Shown in pieces: positions 49,500 through 57,527 of a DNA stretch of 64,000 nt. The DNA is from Natronomonas gomsonensis (GTDB lineage: Archaea > Halobacteriota > Halobacteria > Halobacteriales > Haloarculaceae). How positions within the stretch are numbered: the first letter of the stretch is position 1; each line of letters starts with the position of its first letter. The notes under the pieces are model-generated. The model did not search any database. It was not told where the DNA came from and was given only the letters and a program-made list of their open reading frames with translations. Location: the NCBI RefSeq assembly GCF_013391635.1, contig NZ_JACAWU010000002.1, positions 558,001 through 622,000 of the forward strand, read 5' to 3'. A program made the position numbers and the translations under genes.

Positions 49500-49913
49500 G
49501 TGGTCTACATCACGCAGGGACTGCTGACTGCGCTGTTGGAGCTGGCCGCGGACCGCGACCCCGCCTCCGTGACCGTCGCACTAGCGGTGACGCCAGCGAC
49601 GGAACTCGACGCCGAACTTCCGTCCCAGGCGTCGGTGTTCACCGACATGTACCTTCCCGACACCGGCGGGTCGGTCACTGCGGTCTTCGGAATGGACCTC
49701 TCGACGCCCGGCGCAGCCGGCCGGTTCATTTCACATCCGGACGGCGTGTTGGCGGTGACGAAAGCCGACGACCTACACGAAGTCGTCTTCGTCGCAGTGC
49801 CACCGTACGAGGAGGAATGCGTCGCCGCCTTCGACCGCTCCGGCGAAGAATACGGTATCGAAGTCGTCGATGCCGCCCCGCCGCCGGGAGAACTCGAGGA
49901 CTACTCCAGGTAA
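49500..49913 (+). CDS. Conserved protein, possibly degenerate JAB/MPN-like
   Basis: A 137-residue soluble protein starting at GTG 49500. Alternating beta and alpha units include VTVALAVTPA, SVFTDMYLPD, SVTAVFGMDL and EVVFVAVPPY. A Ser-His-Pro-Asp-Gly motif and a following Asp-Asp (VTKADDLHE) recall the JAMM metal site (His-x-His...Ser-x-x-Asp), but only one His of the pair is present, so an active deubiquitinase-like protease is doubtful. The reading is my pattern guess. Its stop overlaps the RHH gene on the opposite strand by 13 bases. Confidence 0.55.
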   Translation: MVYITQGLLTALLELAADRDPASVTVALAVTPATELDAELPSQASVFTDMYLPDTGGSVTAVFGMDLSTPGAAGRFISHPDGVLAVTKADDLHEVVFVAVPPYEEECVAAFDRSGEEYGIEVVDAAPPPGELEDYSR

Positions 49914-50110
49914 CCGAGGTCTTGTAGCTGGTCGGTTATCTCTTCGAACTCCGCCTCGGTGAGTTCACCGCGCTGTTGGTGCTGGATGACGATACTCCGG
50001 AGCAGAAACCGAACGAGGTCGCTCGTCGAGGAAAAACTGGTTCCTTCGATGGTCTCCTCGACGCGCTCGGCGAGGTCCTTCGGTATCGAAACCGTCGTGT
50101 AGTCCGTCAT
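49901..50110 (-). CDS. Ribbon-helix-helix (CopG-type) DNA-binding protein
   Basis: A 69-residue regulator with an N-terminal beta-strand (TTVSIPKDLAERVEE) and two helices (SSTSDLVRFLLRSIVI), the arrangement of a RHH/MetJ-Arc fold. The tail (LTEAEFEEITDQLQDLGYLE) is acidic. Start ATG 50110. It overlaps the 3' end of the gene at 49500 by 13 bases and is divergent from the gene at 50206, so those genes are possible targets. RHH proteins are often antitoxin-like or local repressors; no toxin gene pairs with it here. Confidence 0.78.
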   Translation of the reverse strand: MTDYTTVSIPKDLAERVEETIEGTSFSSTSDLVRFLLRSIVIQHQQRGELTEAEFEEITDQLQDLGYLE

Positions 50111-50173
50111 GTGACCCGAGACGGCGTCGGCCCGGATAGGCGTTGTCCATCCGTACGATGACGAGAGGTGAGG

Positions 50174-50180
50174 GTTTACG
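50174..50180 (+). promoter_or_regulatory. TATA-like element of gene at 50206
   Basis: GTTTACG is centred about 29 bases before the ATG at 50206. The 95-base divergent spacer with the RHH gene contains no obvious operator palindrome. Confidence 0.4.
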
Positions 50181-50205
50181 GTGATGAGGCTCGAACCTCG
50201 GTGTA

Positions 50206-50535
50206 ATGGGAGTCCGGCCACCACAACAGGGGGGCGACGAAGTCCCCGACACAGTCGCCTTCGGTATCGCTGCGCTCGACGAGCACCTCGACCGGGCGGA
50301 GATTCAGTTTCCGGCGACCCAGCGGGAACTGCTCGACGCGCTCGACGACCCGAAAATCCCCTACGACGCGGCAGGCAACACGTTGTCCCTGTCGGAGGCT
50401 CTCGACAACACCCACGTCAGCAACTTCGAGACAAAACAGAACCTGATGAACGCACTCCATCCCGTCTTCGAGGCCCGGCGACAAGCAGCCAACGGGAGCC
50501 TCGTCGGACAACTGCGGTCCCTGTTGCCCTTCTAA
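50206..50535 (+). CDS. Small conserved protein (DUF5789/DUF2795-like), unknown function
   Basis: A 109-residue acidic helical protein. Its FPATQRELLDALDDPKIPYDAAGNTLSLSEALD region resembles small haloarchaeal proteins with a YPATKxELV-type core (DUF2795/DUF5789-like) in a tentative match. Start ATG 50206, supported by a TATA-like patch. The 3' end overlaps the aglJ stop on the opposite strand by 4 bases. Function unknown. Confidence 0.55.
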   Translation: MGVRPPQQGGDEVPDTVAFGIAALDEHLDRAEIQFPATQRELLDALDDPKIPYDAAGNTLSLSEALDNTHVSNFETKQNLMNALHPVFEARRQAANGSLVGQLRSLLPF

Positions 50536-51467
50536 TCTTCCAGTTCCCGGAGCCGGTCGGATATCTCCTCGAGTCGTCGCGTCTGCTCTCGGTTCACCGA
50601 GACGATGATGTCCGACAGCACGCCGAACATCAGCAACTGCATCGACAGGAGAATGAAGAACGCCGACAACAGGGCGATAATCTCGTGTGAGATGCCACGG
50701 ACGAAGTAGTCGTAGCCGACGTAGCCGGCCAGAACAGTCCCGAGTGTGGTTCCGGCGACGGCGACGCTCCCGAAGTAGAAGATGGGGTTGTTCGTTTTCG
50801 TCAGCGTGTACAGCGTGAGGACGATTCGGCCACCGTCCTTCAGCGGATGGAGGTTCGTCTCGGAACCACCAGGGCGGGCCTCGTACCGAATCGGAACGAC
50901 TTCGGTCGAGACGCCCTGTCTGATGCATTCGACGGCGAGTTCCGTCTCGATGCCGAACCCGTCGGCGTCGAGTTTGAACCGCTCGAAGGAACCGCGGGTG
51001 AACGCTCGATACCCAGAGAGGATATCACGGAGATTTCGTCCGTGGACGACGGCGAACAGTCGGTTGATGAGTCGGTTGCCGACGGTGTTGAGGCGACTCA
51101 TTGCGCCGGCTTCCATGTCGGCGAATCGGTCTCCGATGACGTGTTCGGCGCGTTCCTCGAACAGCGGTTCGAGCATCGCTTCCGCGTCCTCCGGCCGATA
51201 GGTCCCGTCGCCGTCGGCCATCAACACGTACGGTTCGTCGACGTGTTCGACGCCCTCGCGGACGGCCTGTCCCTTTCCTGAACCGGATTGGGTGAGGACA
51301 CGTGCCCCGTGCTCGCGAGCGATGTCGCGCGTTCCGTCCGTGGAGTCGCCGTCGACGACGAGAACGTGTTCGAACCCTTCGGAGTGGAACCCATCGATAA
51401 CATCACCGATGGTCTCAGCCTCGTTCAGTGTCGGCAAGAGGACACACACGTCCGCGAGGTCGGGCAT
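50532..51467 (-). CDS. aglJ: AglJ: dolichol-phosphate glycosyltransferase (GT2) of N-glycosylation
   Basis: A 311-residue membrane-anchored GT2 enzyme. The GT-A domain has VLLPTLNEAETI at the start, VVDGDSTDGT, the metal-binding Asp-Gly-Asp in MADGDGTYRPED, and SGYRAFTRGSF. Two C-terminal membrane helices follow (about 232-256 and 263-287). In Haloferax volcanii AglJ transfers the first hexose onto dolichol phosphate. It is divergent from aglB, the oligosaccharyltransferase gene, with a spacer of about 120 bases, which supports this assignment. ATG 51467 is supported by a CTTTTTAT box about 28 bases upstream. Confidence 0.88.
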   Translation of the reverse strand: MPDLADVCVLLPTLNEAETIGDVIDGFHSEGFEHVLVVDGDSTDGTRDIAREHGARVLTQSGSGKGQAVREGVEHVDEPYVLMADGDGTYRPEDAEAMLEPLFEERAEHVIGDRFADMEAGAMSRLNTVGNRLINRLFAVVHGRNLRDILSGYRAFTRGSFERFKLDADGFGIETELAVECIRQGVSTEVVPIRYEARPGGSETNLHPLKDGGRIVLTLYTLTKTNNPIFYFGSVAVAGTTLGTVLAGYVGYDYFVRGISHEIIALLSAFFILLSMQLLMFGVLSDIIVSVNREQTRRLEEISDRLRELED

Positions 51468-51491
51468 TACCGCCGTCTGGAACACCGAAGG

Positions 51492-51499
51492 ATAAAAAG
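51492..51499 (-). promoter_or_regulatory. TATA-like element of aglJ
   Basis: CTTTTTAT on the minus strand is centred about 28 bases before the ATG at 51467, one half of the divergent aglJ/aglB promoter region. Confidence 0.5.
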
Positions 51500-51556
51500 A
51501 CCAAGCTTTCTGCGGCCGAATCCAGGGGACCACCCTTTCGAAGACCAATGGAAAAG

Positions 51557-51564
51557 GCTTATGC
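51557..51564 (+). promoter_or_regulatory. TATA-like element of aglB
   Basis: GCTTATGC is centred about 28 bases before the ATG at 51589. The DUF368 gene has no room for its own promoter, so this element should drive both. Confidence 0.45.
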
Positions 51565-51588
51565 GCGTTTTGACAGTGGGTCAGGGCA

Positions 51589-54399
51589 ATGAGTCAGCGG
51601 TTCGACCAACTAGAGGAGCGACTCGACGAGTACGAGTCGCAACTCGACATCATCTACCGGCTGTACCACATCCCCGTCATCGTGGCCCTCATGGCGTTCA
51701 TGTTGTGGGTCCGGGTCCGCAACTGGGAGCGCTTCCTTACCGACGATGGCGCGCTGTTCGCCGGTAACGACGCGTGGTATCACTACCGGTCGACGAACTA
51801 CGTCCTCGAAAACTACCCGTTCACCATGCCCTACGACGTGTGGACGGGGTTCGACACCGGAACTACAGCAGGGCAGTTCGGGACCCTCTACGACCAGCTC
51901 ATCGCGACGGCTATCCTCGTCATCGGCCTAGGAGACCCTTCACAGGGAACCATCGATACCGTGTTCATCCTTGCTCCAGCCGTCTTCGGCGTTCTGTGTG
52001 CGATTCCGCTGTACTTCCTCGGGAAGCGATTCGGCGGCCGCTTCGGCGGTATCGTCGCGGTCACCCTCCTCGCACTGACCCCGGGAGCCTTCCTCTCGCG
52101 GAGCGTCGCCGGCTTCACCGACCACCACGTCGCCGAAACCCTGTTCCTGTTGCTCTCGCTGTTGGCGATTCTCGGGATGCTCACGGCAGCCCAGCGTGAC
52201 CAACCCATCTACGAGTTCATTCCTGCCCGCGAGTTCGAGGAACTCAAACGACCGCTCGGGTGGGCCGTCGTCGCCGGCCTCGCGATGACCGCCTACATTC
52301 TGGTTTGGTCGCCCGGCATCTTCCTCGTCGGCATCCTCGGGTTCGTCTTCCTCGTTCATCTCACGCTGGAGTACTTGAAGGGTTACAGCCCCGACCACGT
52401 CGCCATTCCAGCGGCCGTTTCGATGGTGGTCGTCGCAGTGCTCATGCTGCTGTTCCTCGAGACGACGGAACCCTCTGCCACGGATTACTCCCCGGTCCAG
52501 CCCCTCATCGCACTCACTGTCGGCGTCGGCGTCCTGTTTATGGCGGGCCTCGCTCGGCAGTGGGACCGACGTGACCTCTCGGCTCGGCTGTACCCTGTCA
52601 CTATCGTCGGTATCGGCGTCGTCGGACTCGGCATCATTGCCGTGGCACTTCCGGATGTCTTCGACTTCTTGATTACACAGTTTACCCGCGTCGCCGGACT
52701 CACGGCCTCTGATACGGCCGCGACAATCGGCGAGGCACAGGCAGTGACGAACCCGGGACAGTTCTTTTACCGTTCCTATGGCTTCGCCATCTTCACTGCG
52801 CTGTTCGGGTTCGGTCTCCTCGCGTACCGACTCGCGGTCTCCGACCGACCGAAGGGCGATGACTCGCTCATCGTGGTGTTCACCGTGTTCATGCTGCTGG
52901 CGACGCTGACCCAGCGACGGTTCGACTACTACTTCGTCATCTCAGTCGCCGTTCTCAACGCCTACGTCGTCCACTGGGTGTTCGGTTTCGTCGACCTCGA
53001 GTCTGTTCGAAAGGACGTCACCAACATTCAGCCGTACCAAGTGCTCGTCGTGGTTGCACTGCTTGCCATCGTCGCCGGGCCGCTGCTCGTCATACAGGCG
53101 CCCGTCGCCGCGACGCAGAACACCGGTCCCGGCGAGGTGCAGAACTGGGAGGGGAGCCTCGATTGGCTCTCCGATGAGACGCCTCAGATGGGGTCGTACT
53201 CGACGGGTGACGAGCCCCGACTGGAACCGTACGGCACCTACGACAGGACCGACGACTTCGAGTACGAAAGCGGGGAGTACGGCGTGATGGCGTGGTGGGA
53301 CTACGGCCACTGGATAACCGTTGCCGGCGAGCGGACGCCGGTGGCGAACCCCTTCCAGCAGCACGCCACCGAGTCCGCCGACTTCCTGTTGGCGGACAAC
53401 GAGACCGAGTCGCTGAACATCCTCGAAGAGGACAGCGGTGAGGCCGAAGGCGTCCGCTACGTCATGGTCGACTACCAACTCGGCTACGCGGGCACGACGA
53501 AGTACAACGCCCCCACGGCCTTCGAGTCCCGCCACGACGTTTCGTCGAGCGACGTCGGCGTGACGGTAATCAACCAGAACAGACAGCCAATCTATGGCGT
53601 CCACACCCAGCGCGCCTACGAGAGCATGCGCGTTCGGCTGTACCAACACCACGGGTCGGCAATCGAGCCGGCGCGGTTCGTCTCCCGGTTCGGACAGTAC
53701 GACCCCGAAAACGGCGTCGCGACCCCGCCCGAGGAAGGGTCGCTCATCCGGTCGTACAACAGCAGCGAGGAGGCTCGCGAAGCCGCCCAGCAGAACCCCA
53801 ACGCGATTCACGGCGGTGTGATGGGCCAACCGAGCGAACGCGTCGAGGCGCTGGAACACTTCCGATTGGTCCACGGCAGTCAGGCCGCCGCACGCTCGCC
53901 GTTCGAGCGCGCTACCGGCCAACAGTCACAGCCCGAACCGTGGGTCAAAACCTTCGAGCGCGTCGACGGCGCCACCATCGAGGGCACCGGCCCGGCGAAC
54001 AGCGAGGTGGAAGCCAGCGTCGAGATGGTGATTCCGAGCACCGGCGAGACGTTCTACTACAACCAGTTCGCCCAGACGGACGAGAACGGCAACTTCGAGA
54101 TGACGGTCCCCTACTCGACGACCGGCTACGACGAGTACGGGACTGAAGCCGGATACACGAACACCTCTGTGCGTGCGAACAGTTCGTATCAGTTCATCGC
54201 CTTCGGCGAGGACGACATCGTCGGCTGGACCGGCACGGCGGACGTGACCGAAGGGCAGGTCCTCGGCGAGGACGAGACGGCCGTGCAGGTCGAACTCGAA
54301 GAGGGTCAACAGCCCGAAGGTGCTCAACAGGACGGTACCAGCGGCGGCGACACGAACGAAACGACGAACCGACAGGCGACGTACGCCCCGCCAGCATAG
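51589..54399 (+). CDS. aglB: AglB: oligosaccharyltransferase (STT3 family)
   Basis: A 936-residue oligosaccharyltransferase that moves dolichol-phosphate-linked glycan to Asn-x-Ser/Thr sequons of exported proteins such as S-layer glycoprotein and pilins. About 13 membrane helices fill residues 25-500. The first external loop has Asp in GNDAWYHYR, a DHHVAE motif lies near 180-186, and the soluble domain holds Trp-Trp-Asp-Tyr-Gly at 569-573, the sequon-binding motif. The C-terminal part has a beta domain and a Glu/Gln/Asn-rich tail ending in Pro-Pro-Ala. Its stop abuts the ATG of the DUF368 gene, suggesting translational coupling; aglJ is divergent. Confidence 0.97.
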   Translation: MSQRFDQLEERLDEYESQLDIIYRLYHIPVIVALMAFMLWVRVRNWERFLTDDGALFAGNDAWYHYRSTNYVLENYPFTMPYDVWTGFDTGTTAGQFGTLYDQLIATAILVIGLGDPSQGTIDTVFILAPAVFGVLCAIPLYFLGKRFGGRFGGIVAVTLLALTPGAFLSRSVAGFTDHHVAETLFLLLSLLAILGMLTAAQRDQPIYEFIPAREFEELKRPLGWAVVAGLAMTAYILVWSPGIFLVGILGFVFLVHLTLEYLKGYSPDHVAIPAAVSMVVVAVLMLLFLETTEPSATDYSPVQPLIALTVGVGVLFMAGLARQWDRRDLSARLYPVTIVGIGVVGLGIIAVALPDVFDFLITQFTRVAGLTASDTAATIGEAQAVTNPGQFFYRSYGFAIFTALFGFGLLAYRLAVSDRPKGDDSLIVVFTVFMLLATLTQRRFDYYFVISVAVLNAYVVHWVFGFVDLESVRKDVTNIQPYQVLVVVALLAIVAGPLLVIQAPVAATQNTGPGEVQNWEGSLDWLSDETPQMGSYSTGDEPRLEPYGTYDRTDDFEYESGEYGVMAWWDYGHWITVAGERTPVANPFQQHATESADFLLADNETESLNILEEDSGEAEGVRYVMVDYQLGYAGTTKYNAPTAFESRHDVSSSDVGVTVINQNRQPIYGVHTQRAYESMRVRLYQHHGSAIEPARFVSRFGQYDPENGVATPPEEGSLIRSYNSSEEAREAAQQNPNAIHGGVMGQPSERVEALEHFRLVHGSQAAARSPFERATGQQSQPEPWVKTFERVDGATIEGTGPANSEVEASVEMVIPSTGETFYYNQFAQTDENGNFEMTVPYSTTGYDEYGTEAGYTNTSVRANSSYQFIAFGEDDIVGWTGTADVTEGQVLGEDETAVQVELEEGQQPEGAQQDGTSGGDTNETTNRQATYAPPA

Positions 54400-55344
54400 A
54401 TGTCGGATTCCGCCGGCTTCCGTGGATGGCTGGCGGTGTACCTCAAGGGCGCCTGCATGGGCGCCGCAGACACTGTTCCCGGCGTCTCCGGGGGGACCAT
54501 CGCCGTCATCGTCGGTATCTACGAACGACTCATCACGGCGCTGACCTCCTTCGACCCGTCGTCACTTCGGCTTCTCGCCCGCGTCCACACGACGGAGGGC
54601 CGCGCCGCAATCGCGGCGGAACTCGTCCGGATGGACGTTCCGTTCCTGCTCGTCCTCGGGGCCGGTCTGCTGTCGGCAGCGGCGACCATCGCGACGGCGA
54701 TGAACGCCGCACTTCAACTGTACCGGGCACCTACCTACGCCTTCTTTTTCGGCCTCATCGCGGCGTCGGCGGTCGTCCTCTACCGGTACGTCGACGTGGG
54801 GACGCCACGCCGCATCGCGGTCGCCGCAATCGGCTTCGTCCTCGCGTTTCTCGTCACCGACCCTTCGCTGAGCGGGTCGACACCGTCGACGCTTCCCGTG
54901 CTGTTCGTCGCCGGCGCCATCGCCATCTCCGCGATGGTCCTGCCGGGGGTCTCCGGGGCGTTCCTGCTGTTGGTGCTCGGCCAATACGAGTTCGTCAGCG
55001 GCATCCCGCGGGCGATTCTCTCGGGTGTTCTGGAGGCCATCGGGGGCAACACCGCGCCGCTTCTCGACGCGCTCGCACCGTTCGTGGCGTTCATGTCCGG
55101 CGCTCTCGTCGGCGTGTTTTCGGTCGCCTACGCCGTACGAGCGGCACTACGACGGTATCGCGAGGCGACGCTGACGTTCCTGGTCAGCCTCATGGTCGGT
55201 GCCCTCCGACTGCCGGCGACGGAAGTCATCGTGAACGTGGGCGAGGTGACGGCCGTGTCGGCCGTTTCGATAATCGCTCCGGCCGCCGTCGGCATCGGCG
55301 CGGTACTCTTCCTCGACCGCCATACCGACGACCTCGAATACTGA
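54400..55344 (+). CDS. DUF368/PopT-type polyprenyl-phosphate translocase candidate
   Basis: A 314-residue polytopic membrane protein with about nine helices. It shows the duplicated signature of DUF368 proteins: GAADTVPGVSGGT at about 22-33 and MVLPGVSGAF at about 179-188. Recent work on bacterial DUF368 proteins (PopT) shows they return undecaprenyl phosphate to the cytoplasmic face. Here the ATG follows the aglB stop with no base between, so it is made with the oligosaccharyltransferase that frees dolichol phosphate or dolichol pyrophosphate outside. Recycling of the lipid carrier is a direct inference from these facts. Confidence 0.88.
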   Translation: MSDSAGFRGWLAVYLKGACMGAADTVPGVSGGTIAVIVGIYERLITALTSFDPSSLRLLARVHTTEGRAAIAAELVRMDVPFLLVLGAGLLSAAATIATAMNAALQLYRAPTYAFFFGLIAASAVVLYRYVDVGTPRRIAVAAIGFVLAFLVTDPSLSGSTPSTLPVLFVAGAIAISAMVLPGVSGAFLLLVLGQYEFVSGIPRAILSGVLEAIGGNTAPLLDALAPFVAFMSGALVGVFSVAYAVRAALRRYREATLTFLVSLMVGALRLPATEVIVNVGEVTAVSAVSIIAPAAVGIGAVLFLDRHTDDLEY

Positions 55345-55369
55345 TTACCACGGCGTTCGAAGGCTGTCT

Positions 55370-55957
55370 ATGGCCGACCGCCCGACGCTGACGACGCTGT
55401 CTCTGTTCGGAGTCGTCTTCGTTGCCCAAACGGTCGGCGGCGCGGTCGGCGTGGAGTCGTGGGCGTTCGCCCTCGCGTTGCCGCTCGAACGTCATCCGTG
55501 GACGCTCTTCGTGAGCGTGTACGCCCACGGTGACCTCACGCATCTCGCCGCGAACGCTCTTGCACTCGCGGTCGTTGGACCGTTGGTCGCACGCGTGACG
55601 ACACCGGCACGCTTTCACGTGTTCTTCCTCGCGACGGGGGCGTTGGCGGGCGTCACGCAGGTCGTCGCCACGGCGGTATTCGGTCCGTCGGCAGTACTCG
55701 GCGCCAGCGGTGCGATTTTCGCGCTGTTCGGCTACCTTCTCGTCGGGAATCGGGCGTCCGAGCGAGTGTTATCGTGGCTGCCGGTCGGTCGCCGCGGCCG
55801 ACTCGCGGTGTTTCTGCTCTTGGCGGTCGGCGTCACGCTGGCGACGGCCAGCCCCGGAGTCGCCGTGGTCGCACACTTCGTCGGCTTCCTTCTCGGGGGC
55901 CTCTGTGGTCGGCGCCGTGTGCTCCACGTGGGGCACAGTCGGCCCGAAATTGGGTAA
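55370..55957 (+). CDS. Rhomboid-family intramembrane serine protease
   Basis: A 195-residue compact rhomboid with about six membrane helices. It has a His-Gly-Asp-Leu-Thr-His segment in place of the more usual HxNxxH, the catalytic Ser in Gly-Ala-Ser-Gly (GASGAIFALFG, about 112) and the catalytic His in HFVGFLLGG (about 165). The Ser-His dyad is therefore complete. It lies 25 bases after the DUF368 gene on the same strand. In Haloferax volcanii loss of a rhomboid alters N-glycans and motility, which fits its place in this N-glycosylation cluster. Confidence 0.9.
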   Translation: MADRPTLTTLSLFGVVFVAQTVGGAVGVESWAFALALPLERHPWTLFVSVYAHGDLTHLAANALALAVVGPLVARVTTPARFHVFFLATGALAGVTQVVATAVFGPSAVLGASGAIFALFGYLLVGNRASERVLSWLPVGRRGRLAVFLLLAVGVTLATASPGVAVVAHFVGFLLGGLCGRRRVLHVGHSRPEIG

Positions 55958-55989
55958 ACCCTGATATGGGCGTAGCGGAACCGCGTCGT

Positions 55990-56217
55990 ATGGTCAGATG
56001 GGGTGGGAATCGCGAAGGCGATTCACTGGGCGGTTTCACTCGGATTCGGAAACCCATCGAGGCGGCGGCGTTCTGGGCGGCCGTTCTCCTCCCGGTCGCC
56101 TACGTCCCGGTGCTCGCCGACGGCATCGGGGGAATCCAAGGGGCCGGCCTGTTCACGTCGCTCGTCGCCTTGCACCTTCTCGTCCTCGCCGTCGGCCACC
56201 GATACGGTCGGCCGTGA
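55990..56217 (+). CDS. Small two-helix membrane protein, unknown function
   Basis: A 75-residue protein with a polar, Arg/Gly-rich N-terminus and two hydrophobic helices near residues 28-44 and 50-66. Two in-frame ATGs are possible, 55966 and 55990. The second has a GATATGG patch about 27 bases upstream and I choose it. It is the last gene on this strand before the glpA-like gene, with three bases between stops. No family recognised. Confidence 0.5.
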   Translation: MVRWGGNREGDSLGGFTRIRKPIEAAAFWAAVLLPVAYVPVLADGIGGIQGAGLFTSLVALHLLVLAVGHRYGRP

Positions 56218-56220
56218 CAG

Positions 56221-57411
56221 TCAGCCGACGATGTCGGTGTCCGCCGGCCCAGCAGCATCGAACTCCTCGACCAGCGCGTCGAGTTTCTCGGCGTCTCCGG
56301 CCGGCAGTTCCGCGTCGGCGGTCCGACACGGTTCGGTGACGCCCAATCGCTCACAGACGGCGTCGGAGACGGCTTCGGCCATCAACCGATACGTCGTCAG
56401 TTTGCCGCCGGTGACCGTCGTCAGCCTCGCTACGTCGTGGTCGTGCACCTGAAAGCCCCGAGAGGCGTCTCGACCCCGCCCGCCGTCGTCGCCCGCGTAT
56501 AGGGGGCGGACGCCCCAGTACACGTCGACCACGTCGGCGTCGGCGACGGCGGGAACCATCGCGGCCCCCTCCGACAGCATCGCCTCGACGGCGGCCTCGT
56601 CGGTCGAGAACTCCTCGGGGTCTTCGACCGGCGTGCTGGTCGTCCCGAGGACGACGCGGTCCACGTGTGGAACGACGATGTCCCCGTCGTCCGGCGGCCG
56701 ACAGCGGTTGACGACCGAATCGACGCCGCCAACGTCGACGGCGACCATGACGCCCATCGTCGGTGCCATAGGTACTTCGACGCCGGCGAGTTCGGCGATA
56801 CGGCCGGCCCACGCGCCGCCCGCGTTGACTACGTGGTCGGCCTCGATTCGCTCGGCGTCGGTTTCGACGGCCGTGACCGTCCCCTCCGTGACGACGATGT
56901 CGGTCACAGGCGCGTTCGGACGTACATCGGCGCCGTGTTGTCGTGCGCTTTCGGCGGTCGCAGCGACGAGCCGGGAGGGGTAGATGACACCGTCGGGAAC
57001 GCGGAAGGCACGCCTCACGTCCGAAGCGAGTTCCGGTTCGGTTTCGCGGGCGGCGTCGGCGGATAGCGTTTCCGTGGGCACGCCAACGTCTCGGCAAGCC
57101 TCGATGCGAGCGTCGAACGCGGCAGGGTCGTCGTCCGGCAGTTGGACGAACAGTCCCCCCGTTCGTTCGACTGCTTCGCCGGCGATATCCCGAAGCACGC
57201 GGCTCTCACGGATGCACTCGGCAGCGCCCTCCGGGTCGGCCGTCGCGTACCGGGCGCCGCTGTGCAACAGGCCGTGGGACCGGCCAGTCGTTCCGGCCCC
57301 GAGGCCGCCGCGCTCACACAGCACCACGTCGACGCCGCGCATCGCGAGGTCACGGGCGACACCGACCCCCGTCGCGCCACCGCCGATGACGACGACATCC
57401 GTCTCGGTCAT
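56221..57411 (-). CDS. GlpA-like FAD-dependent glycerol-3-phosphate dehydrogenase-type oxidoreductase (short)
   Basis: A 396-residue flavoprotein with the FAD-binding GGGATGVGVARDLAMRG at residues 9-25, a RSHGLLHSGARY motif at about 43-54 and a C-terminal LTTVTGGKLTTYRLMAEAV segment. These are signatures of GlpA/GlpD-type glycerol-3-phosphate dehydrogenase. It is shorter than typical GlpA (about 550), lacking the C-terminal BFD-like [2Fe-2S] domain, and no glpB, glpC or glpK is beside it. A related FAD oxidoreductase with a different substrate is possible. ATG 57411 starts the Rossmann fold. It is divergent from rnp3. Confidence 0.78.
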   Translation of the reverse strand: MTETDVVVIGGGATGVGVARDLAMRGVDVVLCERGGLGAGTTGRSHGLLHSGARYATADPEGAAECIRESRVLRDIAGEAVERTGGLFVQLPDDDPAAFDARIEACRDVGVPTETLSADAARETEPELASDVRRAFRVPDGVIYPSRLVAATAESARQHGADVRPNAPVTDIVVTEGTVTAVETDAERIEADHVVNAGGAWAGRIAELAGVEVPMAPTMGVMVAVDVGGVDSVVNRCRPPDDGDIVVPHVDRVVLGTTSTPVEDPEEFSTDEAAVEAMLSEGAAMVPAVADADVVDVYWGVRPLYAGDDGGRGRDASRGFQVHDHDVARLTTVTGGKLTTYRLMAEAVSDAVCERLGVTEPCRTADAELPAGDAEKLDALVEEFDAAGPADTDIVG

Positions 57412-57527
57412 GTCGTCGCCTTCGGACGCTGTGGTCTTGATAGCGTCGGGCGAGTGACCGACACTCCCTCGATGCATCCGAATCGGGAGACGCAACATCA
57501 AAGGCCGCGGCCCACTGTAGTTCGGCC

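Noticed and set aside
49901-50110. RHH protein as antitoxin of a toxin-antitoxin pair
   Set aside because: The gene next to it (49500) is on the opposite strand and shows no toxin signature, so this is not supported.
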